A stretch of DNA of 8,445 nucleotides from Chamaesiphon sp. (GTDB lineage Bacteria > Cyanobacteriota > Cyanobacteriia > Cyanobacteriales > Chamaesiphonaceae), in contig JAJAYU010000174.1 of assembly GCA_026786125.1 (NCBI GenBank), forward strand, positions 1 to 8,445. Direction: 5' to 3'. Positions 1-6,623 of the stretch are shown here, in pieces. Position 1 is the stretch's first letter, and each line of letters starts with the position of its first letter. A program made the translations under genes and the position numbers. The notes under the pieces are model-generated. The model did not search any database. It worked only from the letters and a program-made list of their open reading frames with translations, and was not told the DNA's origin.

Positions 1-452
1 ATCTGAGGTTTGGCGGTATAGTTCCAATACGGTTCGGTTAAGAAAAAAATGCAAGGTTTTTGAACGAGAGAATAAGTACTTAGACATAATTAATTGCACA
101 CTCAAGACCTTCAAATCTTTTGTGAAAGAGGCATCTAGTCGAAATTTTGTGCAATTAATTAGGCTCTTTAGGATTAATTATGCTAGATGCAGACACCTCG
201 AGTGAACTTAAACGGCTTTCCTGCTTCTGGACGATCTCAAAATGTTCGCCACAAACATTCGCATACTTTAGCCGGAAGAGCCATTATTTTTAAAGCGTTC
301 AACGCGATCGATAAAGTGATTATCATCGATAACTGATCGAATCCCGTCCCCTATAGTTGTCTCTACAAAGTAGCCCCAAATTTCAACTCAACCCCCAACC
401 AATCCAATTCCGTTAAAATGGGGAGAAATACAGGCTGACAGACTTTCCCAGA
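1..452. other. Non-coding leader region upstream of the tocopherol methyltransferase
   Basis: No convincing gene is visible in this stretch. One plus-strand frame is open from the left edge to about 207, but its translation is basic, cysteine-containing and unlike any family I know. A minus-strand frame starting with an ATG at 87 is open for 29 codons to the left edge and could be the start of a gene lying outside the window; the fragment is too short to judge. The region contains a perfect 14-bp inverted repeat (87-100 and 148-161), a second pair (131-138 and 183-190), and two direct copies of ATCGATAA (307-314 and 325-332). A weak -10-like TAAAAT lies at 414-419, 33 nt before the methyltransferase start, with no recognisable -35 and no Shine-Dalgarno sequence. 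Confidence 0.6.
85..190. repeat. Inverted repeats with competing pairing partners
   Basis: TAATTAATTGCACA at 87-100 is perfectly complementary to TGTGCAATTAATTA at 148-161, a 14-bp stem with a 47-nt loop. The same left arm, extended to CATAATTAAT at 85-94, is also complementary to ATTAATTATG at 173-182, so the two pairings exclude each other. GCATCTAG at 131-138 pairs with CTAGATGC at 183-190. The structure could be a transcription terminator of an upstream gene, a small fold-back element, or a switching leader RNA. No T-tract directly follows the long stem, which argues against a simple intrinsic terminator. Function is not established. Confidence 0.6.
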
Positions 453-1307
453 ATGAGTACCAAACTTTACCAAGAAATCAAAGAATTTTACGATGCATCT
501 AGCAATCTGTGGGAAGGAGTCTGGGGTGAGCACATGCATCATGGCTACTATGGGCCAGATGGTAACTATAAAGTAGATCGCCGTCAAGCTCAAATCAATC
601 TGATCGATGAGCTACTAAAATGGTCTGGGGATCTCACTACCAATCCACCCCAAACTATTCTTGATGTTGGTTGTGGGATTGGCGGTAGCAGTCTGTACTT
701 AGCCAAGAAGTTTGGTGCGAATGTCACGGGGATTACCCTCTCGCCTGTCCAAGCAAATCGCGCCAAGGAACGAGCCAGATCGGTTGGCTTGCAAGACAGT
801 ACATTTTTTCAGGTAGCGAATGCACTGGATATGCCATTTGACGACAATAGTTTTGACCTGCTCTGGTCGCTCGAAAGTGGCGAACATATGCCAGACAAAG
901 CGAAATTCTTGCAGGAGTGTTATCGGGTACTCAAGCCAGGAGGCAGGATGATTTTCGTGACTTGGTGCCATCGCCCAACGACGACAGCAAATCCGCTCAA
1001 TAGTGAAGAGCGCAAGCTATTGCAAGATATCTATCGGGTATACTGCTTGCCCTATGTGATTTCGCTGCCAGAATACACTGAGATTGTCACCCAGTGTGGA
1101 TTTAAGGATTTACATGTGGATGATTGGTCTACGGCTGTTGAACCATTTTGGGATGTAGTGATTGATTCGGCGATTACGCCCCAGGCAATTATTGGGTTGA
1201 TTAAAGCGGGTCGCAAAACGATCGAGGCGGCATTATCATTACGGTTAATGAGTAATGGTTATCGCAGCGGGTTAATTAGGTTTGGGCTAATTGCGGCAAC
1301 TAAATAA
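453..1307 (+). CDS. Gamma-tocopherol C-methyltransferase
   Basis: This is a SAM-dependent methyltransferase of 284 residues. It closely resembles, from memory, Synechocystis Slr0089, which converts gamma- to alpha-tocopherol (and delta- to beta-), the plant VTE4 step. Visible features are the family N-terminus with WGEHMHHGYYGP (24-35), SAM-binding motif I ILDVGCGIGGSS (69-80), the SLESGEHMPDK segment (139-149), the motif around VLKPGGR (159-165), and WCHRP (171-175). It lacks the longer N-terminal leader of the Synechocystis protein. The ATG at 453 aligns with the conserved N-terminus; there is no Shine-Dalgarno sequence and the frame is closed by a stop at 414. HPPD follows on the same strand after about 215 nt and supplies homogentisate to the same pathway. 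A close alternative is MPBQ/MSBQ or another tocopherol-type methyltransferase, but the HHGYYG and SGEHMP blocks favour gamma-TMT. Confidence 0.88.
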   Translation: MSTKLYQEIKEFYDASSNLWEGVWGEHMHHGYYGPDGNYKVDRRQAQINLIDELLKWSGDLTTNPPQTILDVGCGIGGSSLYLAKKFGANVTGITLSPVQANRAKERARSVGLQDSTFFQVANALDMPFDDNSFDLLWSLESGEHMPDKAKFLQECYRVLKPGGRMIFVTWCHRPTTTANPLNSEERKLLQDIYRVYCLPYVISLPEYTEIVTQCGFKDLHVDDWSTAVEPFWDVVIDSAITPQAIIGLIKAGRKTIEAALSLRLMSNGYRSGLIRFGLIAATK

Positions 1308-1500
1308 ATAATTAGCGAACAATTAGTTCGGAGATATCGTCTTCAATAGCAGGGGAAATCCCAGATTTTCTCTCCCTATTGATTGAACCTAAAGAGATTG
1401 GATCTCATCCGATCGACAGATGCTAACACCTTAATCGGAGTATTAAGATGTGGATGGAGAAATAAGTCAACAATCTGCCAACCGCAGTTACAGCGGTGAA

Positions 1501-1505
1501 AGGAG
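1501..1505 (+). promoter_or_regulatory. Candidate ribosome binding site before HPPD
   Basis: AGGAG is the only good Shine-Dalgarno match upstream of HPPD. It sits 17 nt from the ATG at 1523, which is the start suggested by homology. It is 8 nt from an in-frame TTG at 1514, which would add only three residues (M-D-F). An upstream in-frame GTG at 1496 lies before the motif and so cannot use it. The site therefore favours TTG 1514 or a loosely spaced ATG 1523. Confidence 0.4.
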
Positions 1506-1522
1506 CATTAAAGTTGGACTTT

Positions 1523-2542
1523 ATGGAATTAGATCGCATTCATTTTTATGTTACAGATGCTAATCGCACCAAAGACTTGTTGATTAGGCAACTTGGTCTG
1601 AAATCTTTGGGGGAGCAAATAAATGAGCAGACAATCGAGTATTTAGTGGGTAATACTCATCTATTGTTCGTGATTTCTGCACCACTTAATTCAGCTAGTC
1701 CAGTAGCTGAATACCTGCAACGTCATCCATCGGGGGTGAAGGATATTTCGTTTCGGGTAGCTAATCTGGATCAGATCGCCCGCAGGGTAAATCAACTGGG
1801 GATTGAGATCGTTGAAACTTCAGCAGTTGGAGTCAAATTGCCGTGGTTGAAGATTCGGGGCTGGGGTGATGTGGATCATACAATTAGCCAATCTCCATCA
1901 GTAGTAGCCCAGTCCACAATTGATCGAGCGGATCGAATTATTGGGATCGATCATCTCGTCCTCAACGTTGGTGTTGGTGAATTGACACCAGCTACGATCT
2001 GGTATCAAGATCTGTTTGATTTTCGAGTGCAACAGACCTTTGATATTCAAACTCAGAAGTCAGGATTGACTAGCAAAGCTCTGGTTAGCTCATGTGGCAG
2101 GATTAGGTTTAATATTAATGAACCTAGTTCGGGCAACTCTCAGATTCAAGATTTTATCGATCGCAATCATGGCGCGGGCATTCAACATATTGCTTTGCAG
2201 ACCAATGATATCTTTCCCACAATCGAGCGAATGCGACAGCAACAATTAGCATTTCTAGAAATCGATCCAACTTACTATAGTCAGTTACAAATCAGAGCTA
2301 GGACTGCCCAAAATTCAGCTCTAACCGCTACAGAATGGCACCAACTTGAAAATCTCCAAATTCTAGCCGATTGGTCTGAATCTAATTCTGAAGCAGTACT
2401 GCTGCAAATATTCACTCAGCCGATCTTTGAATCCCCCACCTTCTTCTTTGAAATCATCGAACGCCGCAATCGTGCCAAGGGATTTGGGCAAGGCAATTTT
2501 CAGGCATTATTTGAAGCCATCGAGCAAAACCTAGCCGCGTAG
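1523..2542 (+). CDS. hppD: 4-hydroxyphenylpyruvate dioxygenase (HPPD)
   Basis: This non-haem iron dioxygenase converts 4-hydroxyphenylpyruvate to homogentisate, the tocopherol head-group precursor in cyanobacteria. It has two VOC/glyoxalase-type halves. The likely iron ligands, numbered from ATG 1523, are His144 (in GIDHLVLN), His222 (in GIQHIALQT) and Glu310 (in FFFEIIERR), matching the His-His-Glu triad of the family. The C-terminal block RAKGFGQGNFQALFEAIE is typical of the helix that closes the active site. From ATG 1523 the protein is 339 residues, and its N-terminus MELDRIHFYV resembles the start of Synechocystis Slr0090; hence I prefer this start over GTG 1496 (348 residues) or TTG 1514. 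The gene lies downstream of the tocopherol methyltransferase, and the gap is long enough for a promoter of its own. Confidence 0.92.
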   Translation: MELDRIHFYVTDANRTKDLLIRQLGLKSLGEQINEQTIEYLVGNTHLLFVISAPLNSASPVAEYLQRHPSGVKDISFRVANLDQIARRVNQLGIEIVETSAVGVKLPWLKIRGWGDVDHTISQSPSVVAQSTIDRADRIIGIDHLVLNVGVGELTPATIWYQDLFDFRVQQTFDIQTQKSGLTSKALVSSCGRIRFNINEPSSGNSQIQDFIDRNHGAGIQHIALQTNDIFPTIERMRQQQLAFLEIDPTYYSQLQIRARTAQNSALTATEWHQLENLQILADWSESNSEAVLLQIFTQPIFESPTFFFEIIERRNRAKGFGQGNFQALFEAIEQNLAA

Positions 2543-2640
2543 TAAAGATCGCGAACGGTTAGATGTAGTTTAAAATAATGGTGGCGGAATCGATCGTTGG
2601 CCGATCCCAGTCCTTTGATCGTTAGTGTTTACACCAAACT

Positions 2641-3798
2641 ATGTATCAATCTTCCCCCCGCAAGAACTTTTTAGACATTCTCGTCGAGCCAACCTCGATC
2701 GCGATCCTCGTGTCGATCGCGTTACATGCCATAATTGGCGCAGGCTTGCCATTCTTTACCCAGCTAGAAAAAGAAGTCAAAAAATCCGATCCTGGGACAG
2801 TGAAAGTAGTAGAACTCACTCCCAACGAACTGCAACGGATTCCCCAAGCACCACCGATCCCTGCGCCAGAGATTGTTGCTAAACCACCAACTGTTCCTAC
2901 TCCCAGTCTCGTTACACCACCAATTTCACCCAACTCTCCTACCATCCCATTCTCGCCGATGCGGATTCCGCTAGAAAAGCTCACTCCTCAGCCATCGAAA
3001 GGGAACAAAGATCAGCAAGCAATTCCCCAGCAACAACCTGCTAAACCTAAATTTGACCCCAATATTAGTTTCAAGCCAACCCCCAAACCAGCTAAACCCT
3101 CTGAGAAAAAGGACGTTACGACTAGATCAACCCCAATCCCCAAGCCAGCTCCAATCCCAATCAAGAAAAAACCTAAAATAACCGCCGTTACTCCAGTTCC
3201 AACCGTTGATTCCGATGACGATGGCGGCGACTTACAGCCGAATACTCCAGCCACTACTCCTAGTACTCAAGCTCAGAAACCAAATACGCCGCCGATAAAC
3301 ACAACCACTAACCAAACCAAACCTGATAGTCAGTCAGGAACTCAGCCGTCAGGTACTCCTGGTAGTGATAGTAATAGCTTCCCACCTTTTTATGGTAAAT
3401 ATGCGGCAGCAGCTACTGAACGGATCCAACAATATTTGAAAGCTTATCCAGGGATCAAGTTGTACAAACCAGCAACATTGCAACAAAGCTATCCCGTTGG
3501 CGTGCCCTGTAGCAAGGTCAAACAGGCTCCATTTATTGTGTTGATGGTAGCTTTTGACAAAGTACCTGAAAACAACGACAACAATCTCTTGGGTGATTCT
3601 ACCGCACCTTCGATCGATAAACCCTATGTCGCCGCAGATAAGGACACACCAGAAAATCGCAAACTAGGTGAAAGTGCCGTCAATACCGCTCTGTACGAGG
3701 CAAACAAAGCAGACCAAAATCGTCCTGCCGCAGATAAAGGTAAAAAGGTGCTTTATCAATATCGAGTCCAATTCGATCCCACAACTTGTAAGAGGTGA
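2641..3798 (+). CDS. TonB-like, proline-rich envelope protein with novel C-terminal domain
   Basis: The protein has 385 residues and I do not recognise a named family for its full length. Its architecture is TonB-like. A short cytoplasmic N-terminus is followed by one membrane segment (about 19-40). A long proline/lysine/threonine-rich linker follows (about 66-245, with PxP and KP repeats and an acidic DSDDDGGD patch at 190-197). A compact C-terminal domain ends the protein (about 248-385). The membrane helix contains Ser25-x3-His29 (SIALH), matching the SxxxH motif that TonB uses to couple to ExbB/ExbD. The C-terminal domain has two cysteines, Cys290 and Cys383, which could form a disulphide outside the cytoplasm. 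No ExbB, ExbD or TonB-dependent receptor gene lies in the window. There is no clear Shine-Dalgarno sequence before the ATG. Low-complexity linker proteins can mimic TonB, so the role in energy transduction is inference. Confidence 0.75.
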   Translation: MYQSSPRKNFLDILVEPTSIAILVSIALHAIIGAGLPFFTQLEKEVKKSDPGTVKVVELTPNELQRIPQAPPIPAPEIVAKPPTVPTPSLVTPPISPNSPTIPFSPMRIPLEKLTPQPSKGNKDQQAIPQQQPAKPKFDPNISFKPTPKPAKPSEKKDVTTRSTPIPKPAPIPIKKKPKITAVTPVPTVDSDDDGGDLQPNTPATTPSTQAQKPNTPPINTTTNQTKPDSQSGTQPSGTPGSDSNSFPPFYGKYAAAATERIQQYLKAYPGIKLYKPATLQQSYPVGVPCSKVKQAPFIVLMVAFDKVPENNDNNLLGDSTAPSIDKPYVAADKDTPENRKLGESAVNTALYEANKADQNRPAADKGKKVLYQYRVQFDPTTCKR

Positions 3799-3802
3799 AT
3801 AC

Positions 3803-3816
3803 TTCGACTACGCTCA
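3803..3816 (+). repeat. Dispersed repeat copy, TTCGACTACGCTCA
   Basis: This short element starts 5 nt after the stop codon of the TonB-like gene, between two convergent genes. It matches, at 13 of 14 positions and in opposite orientation, the element at 5239-5252. Sequences of the form CTTCGACTACGCTCAG are, from memory, common dispersed intergenic repeats in cyanobacteria and other bacteria. There is no T-tract to make it an obvious terminator. Confidence 0.5.
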
Positions 3817-3840
3817 GTACAAGTGGTGGATGGTGAATGG

Positions 3841-4386
3841 TTAAATAACGCCAAACCCTAAATGCCAGGTCGTTGTAGCAAAAACGATCGCAGCGACTAG
3901 AGCTAATAAACCTTGCAGCACCAAACCAATCACCGAACCTAAAACAATCCCCACTCCAGCTTTGAACGAAATCTTCAACCTGGATTTAAGTGGTACCTGA
4001 CGAGGATATAGTAACTCCCCGACGACTGCGCCGATAAATGGCCCAAAAAACATCCCTACCAGGGGACCACCCAATGGCAAAGCTGGCAGCAGCCCAAAGA
4101 ATCCGAGGAATAGACCGACGATCGAGCCAATTTGACCCCAATGGCTAGCTCCGGCTTTTTGGGCACCCCAGATCCCAGATAACTGGTCGATCGCAAAACA
4201 CATGAGGAACACGACACTAGAGACAGCGATGGTGACAGTCACATTATCCCACTGATACAAAAATCCAGCGATAATGGACGCGCCCAAAATCAAGATTGGC
4301 CCAGGCATCACTGGCACTACCGCACCGACGACCCCCACGAGGGTCGTCAAGAGCAATGCAACATAGATGAGTGTTGTCGTTGTCAC
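3841..4386 (-). CDS. DUF456 family membrane protein
   Basis: This is a small integral membrane protein of 181 residues with roughly five hydrophobic segments (about 5-27, 29-45, 50-68, 86-125 as a long glycine-rich stretch, and 143-172). The N-terminal VGAVVPVMPGPILILGA block and the GGPLVGMFFGPFIGAVVGELL block, rich in small-residue zippers, are typical of DUF456, whose function is unknown. The start is a GTG at 4386; no ATG lies near the N-terminus and no Shine-Dalgarno sequence is evident. It follows yggT by only 32 nt on the same strand, so the two are probably co-transcribed. It converges on the TonB-like gene with a 42-nt gap. Confidence 0.82.
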   Translation of the reverse strand: MTTTTLIYVALLLTTLVGVVGAVVPVMPGPILILGASIIAGFLYQWDNVTVTIAVSSVVFLMCFAIDQLSGIWGAQKAGASHWGQIGSIVGLFLGFFGLLPALPLGGPLVGMFFGPFIGAVVGELLYPRQVPLKSRLKISFKAGVGIVLGSVIGLVLQGLLALVAAIVFATTTWHLGFGVI

Positions 4387-4418
4387 GATAAAAGAAATCT
4401 GTTTTGAGGTATTTGATC

Positions 4419-4709
4419 TTAATAAGACGAAAACATTGGTGCGATGGCTGCCAAAGCTGGGATTGCAACCAGTTGCAACGCAAAAATCGCGAGAATTGGG
4501 GACAAATCGATCGTACCGATCGGCGGTACAAACCGGAATAGATTGAGGTAAGGATCGGTGATTGGACTGAGCAAGCCAACTATTTGCTGCATCCAGTCAA
4601 TATTGGGAAACCAGGTGAGTAGTAGCCTCACAAAAATAATCACTAGGTAAAAATTCAGGAAATTTGTAAAGCTGTCGATCAGTAACAGTGGGATATCTGC
4701 GGTGGTCAT
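4419..4709 (-). CDS. YggT/Ycf19 family membrane protein
   Basis: The product has 96 residues and two hydrophobic segments (about 15-34 and 68-91). Between them is the family signature RLLLTWFPNIDWMQQ (28-42) followed by LLSPITDPYLNLFRFVPPIGTIDLSPI (46-72). This is the YggT/YlmG group, which includes chloroplast Ycf19 and the CCB3 protein needed for haem attachment to cytochrome b6; other members influence nucleoid or plastid DNA distribution. Full length for the family. It lies in a minus-strand run, 114 nt after the YtxH-like gene and 32 nt before the DUF456 gene. No Shine-Dalgarno sequence precedes the ATG. The family assignment is secure; the exact role in this organism is not. Confidence 0.88.
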   Translation of the reverse strand: MTTADIPLLLIDSFTNFLNFYLVIIFVRLLLTWFPNIDWMQQIVGLLSPITDPYLNLFRFVPPIGTIDLSPILAIFALQLVAIPALAAIAPMFSSY

Positions 4710-4823
4710 AAAAGTTGTTAGAATTGCTGAAAATCTGCTGTATTCAGTTTAACCGATCGACTGGTACTTCTGGTTGATTTTGGATGCCGTACTAACCGTC
4801 CAAACCCGCATCGAGTTAGGCGG

Positions 4824-5162
4824 CTAACCGTTTGATTGCTGCGTTTTGGTGTCTCGATCCAGCCCCTGAACGATCGGATCGATGGCCTCTTCCGCCACAT
4901 TCCCGATCGACGATCTGACGGCATCGATCGTATTATTTAGATCGCTAATTTTATCATCCAAACTCTGTCTGGCTACTTCCATTCGATCAATCTGCCGCCG
5001 ACGACTAGATTTAAACGGTCTTTTTTCACCATTGTCTAGTTGATCGTAGGTGCGATTTGCTCTTTGATTGACCACCGATGCCCCAATCACACCACCAACT
5101 ACCCCACCTACCAGGGTTCCCAGCCAAAATCCCGCCCCAAATCCATCACGATTACTCATCAT
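4824..5162 (-). CDS. YtxH-like small membrane-anchored protein
   Basis: The product has 112 residues. Residues 8-31 form a glycine-zipper membrane segment (GAGFWLGTLVGGVVGGVIGA), followed by a basic patch (KSSRRRQ, 51-57) and a hydrophilic, probably helical tail rich in Asp, Asn and Gln (58-112). This layout is that of YtxH-type or similar cyanobacterial hypothetical proteins: one helix near the N-terminus and a coiled-coil-like soluble part. Two consecutive ATG codons (5162 and 5159) are possible starts. It lies 62 nt downstream of the ferredoxin gene and 114 nt upstream of yggT, all on the same strand. Function is unknown. Confidence 0.72.
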   Translation of the reverse strand: MMSNRDGFGAGFWLGTLVGGVVGGVIGASVVNQRANRTYDQLDNGEKRPFKSSRRRQIDRMEVARQSLDDKISDLNNTIDAVRSSIGNVAEEAIDPIVQGLDRDTKTQQSNG

Positions 5163-5224
5163 TAACTCTCGCTTAAAATCACTTACCTACTAATTATCCC
5201 TCAACCGCTCCTAAAACCCAAAAT

Positions 5225-5677
5225 CTAAAATTGGTCGGTGAGCGTAGCCGAACTGTCCGACTTTAGACCATCTTCCAAGAAAGCATAGTCTTTCACCACC
5301 TGATTACCAATAATGTGCTCTTGCAGAATCCGCTCGATCACCTCTGGGGTAGCGGAATGATACCAGACTCGATCGGGATAAACAACTACAATCGGCCCAT
5401 TGTGACATACCCGCAGACAATTTGCCTTCGTCCTAAAAACGCATTCTTGGGGTGCGTCAGGAGTATCAAGACCTAATTCTCGCAATCTTCGTTTAAGGTA
5501 GTCCCATGAGGCGATACTGTCAGCTTTAGAGCAACAGATCGGTTTGGTTTGGTCGGCACAGATGAAGACATGTCGTGAAATTCGATCGAGTCCCAGTTTA
5601 GAAATTGAATTAGCAAAAATCTCTGAATTTTGCTCAGGAGTTTCTACCCCAATGATCTGCTCATCTTCATGCAACAT
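5225..5677 (-). CDS. Thioredoxin-like 2Fe-2S ferredoxin
   Basis: The product has 150 residues. It belongs to the thioredoxin-fold (2Fe-2S) ferredoxins related to the NuoE/HoxE-type and Shethna-type domain. The core runs from HVFIC (36-40) to about 131. Cysteines are at 40, 48, 49, 79, 87 and 91; the cluster ligands are most likely Cys40, Cys48 or Cys49, Cys87 and Cys91, with the typical [16 protein letters not shown] block at 87-102 and [18 protein letters not shown] (105-122). It is probably a soluble electron carrier; its partner is unknown. The last residues (about SSATLTDQF) are encoded by a dispersed repeat and are probably not part of the conserved fold. It is the first gene of a four-gene minus-strand run and is divergent from the M48 protease gene. 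Confidence 0.85.
   Translation of the reverse strand: MLHEDEQIIGVETPEQNSEIFANSISKLGLDRISRHVFICADQTKPICCSKADSIASWDYLKRRLRELGLDTPDAPQECVFRTKANCLRVCHNGPIVVVYPDRVWYHSATPEVIERILQEHIIGNQVVKDYAFLEDGLKSDSSATLTDQF
5239..5252 (-). repeat. Dispersed repeat copy inside the ferredoxin 3' end
   Basis: Read on the minus strand, this is TTCGGCTACGCTCA, 13 of 14 identical to the element at 3803-3816. Here it is translated as part of the ferredoxin C-terminus. It sits inside a short imperfect hairpin formed by GTCGG (5234-5238) and CCGAC (5257-5261). Confidence 0.5.
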
Positions 5678-5772
5678 AAATTACCAAAATCCCGTCAGTA
5701 TAAATGCTAGTTGTTAGAATCAATTTAGCCCTTTTCGCGCTAACTCACACTATATTTTTGGGATTAAAGTCT

Positions 5773-6618
5773 ATGTTCGCCAGAGTAGCTTCACTCCGCC
5801 AGTGGTTGCCACAACGCTGGTTCTATGCAGGTATTAGTATTTTGACCGTCGGTGCTATTATGATTGGTCAACCACAGATGAGTCAATCAGCAGATCTGTT
5901 CCAATTACTGCTCAGAGGTGCCCAGATCGTGCAGTTGTCCAATATGTCTGATGCACAGGAAATTACTTTAGGCGAACAGACTAATCAATCTTTGCTCAGT
6001 GAAGTTAGAATTTCTCGAAATCCAGCCTTGACTAATTATGTCAATCAAATCGGTCAACGGTTGGCTAGAAATAGTGCCAGACCCAATCTCAAGTATACAT
6101 TTCAAGTCGTTGAAGATGATAATATCAACGCTTTTGCGACGATGGGTGGATTTGTCTATGTGAATACTGGTTTGATGAAGGCAGCGGACAATGAAGCGCA
6201 ATTAGCTGGCGTGATTGGACACGAGATCGGCCACATCGCAGGTCGTCACTCACTCCAACACATCAAACAAGCGGCGATCTCTCAAGGTGTAAGTTCATTG
6301 TTTGGTGTCGATCGAGATAGAATTGTTCAAATTGGCGTACAAGTAGCTCTGACACTACCTAATAGCCGTCAAGATGAGTATGATGCAGATCGGCGTGGTT
6401 TGACCACAATGATCCAATCTGGCTATGCACCCAGCGCGATGCCTGAATTTATGAAAAAGTTAATCACTAGCAAGTCGTCTCCAGAATTTCTGAGTAGTCA
6501 TCCGGCTGTCCCTGAACGGGTGGTAAATCTCCAACGGATGATTCCAGCAGCTTATCGAAATCGCACTGGTGGCCTAAATGCTAGTACTTACAAGCAAAGT
6601 CTCCGTAGCTTTTTCTAA
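5773..6618 (+). CDS. M48 family zinc metalloprotease, membrane-anchored
   Basis: From ATG 5773 the protein has 281 residues. It has a positively charged N-terminus, one hydrophobic segment (about 18-33) acting as signal or anchor, and a peptidase M48 domain of the BepA/LoiP type. The zinc site is HEIGH (His150, Glu151, His154), with the third ligand Glu202 in DEYDADRRG. A C-terminal SSHPAVPERV segment carries the HPxxxxR-like motif seen in this group. Such proteases act in the periplasm on misfolded outer-membrane or envelope proteins. I chose ATG 5773 because GGGA at 5760-5763 is well placed and the resulting signal-anchor is conventional. An upstream in-frame ATG at 5704 would add 23 residues and a second hydrophobic stretch, and would leave only 26 nt to the divergent ferredoxin start. 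Confidence 0.88.
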   Translation: MFARVASLRQWLPQRWFYAGISILTVGAIMIGQPQMSQSADLFQLLLRGAQIVQLSNMSDAQEITLGEQTNQSLLSEVRISRNPALTNYVNQIGQRLARNSARPNLKYTFQVVEDDNINAFATMGGFVYVNTGLMKAADNEAQLAGVIGHEIGHIAGRHSLQHIKQAAISQGVSSLFGVDRDRIVQIGVQVALTLPNSRQDEYDADRRGLTTMIQSGYAPSAMPEFMKKLITSKSSPEFLSSHPAVPERVVNLQRMIPAAYRNRTGGLNASTYKQSLRSFF

Positions 6619-6623
6619 AGAGT

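Noticed and set aside
1..45. Possible insertion-sequence end containing CCAATACGGTTCGGTTAAG
   Set aside because: It recalls cyanobacterial element ends from memory only; there is no partner repeat or transposase in the window.
1..87. Minus-strand ATG at 87 reading to the left edge (29 codons)
   Set aside because: Too short to assign and without a Shine-Dalgarno sequence. Needs sequence to the left of the window.
2..207. Plus-strand frame open from the left edge
   Set aside because: About 68 codons with no recognisable family, and its end overlaps the inverted repeats. Could be the tail of a gene outside the window but nothing supports it.
180..293. Small plus-strand frame of 37 codons with AGGA before its ATG
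   Set aside because: Composition looks random, it overlaps the repeat arms, and no homology is recognised.
1345..1380. Imperfect hairpin after the methyltransferase gene (AATAG...CTATT) and small CGAAC/GTTCG hairpin at 1316-1330
   Set aside because: Neither is followed by a T-tract and both stems are short or bulged, so I do not call a terminator.
2625..3254. Alternative frames across the TonB-like gene (both strands)
   Set aside because: They arise from the proline-rich, low-complexity DNA; the 2641-3798 frame has the membrane segment and coherent domain layout.
4718..4924. Minus-strand frame overlapping the YtxH-like gene's 3' end
   Set aside because: Arginine- and serine-rich translation typical of a shadow frame over CGATCG-rich DNA.
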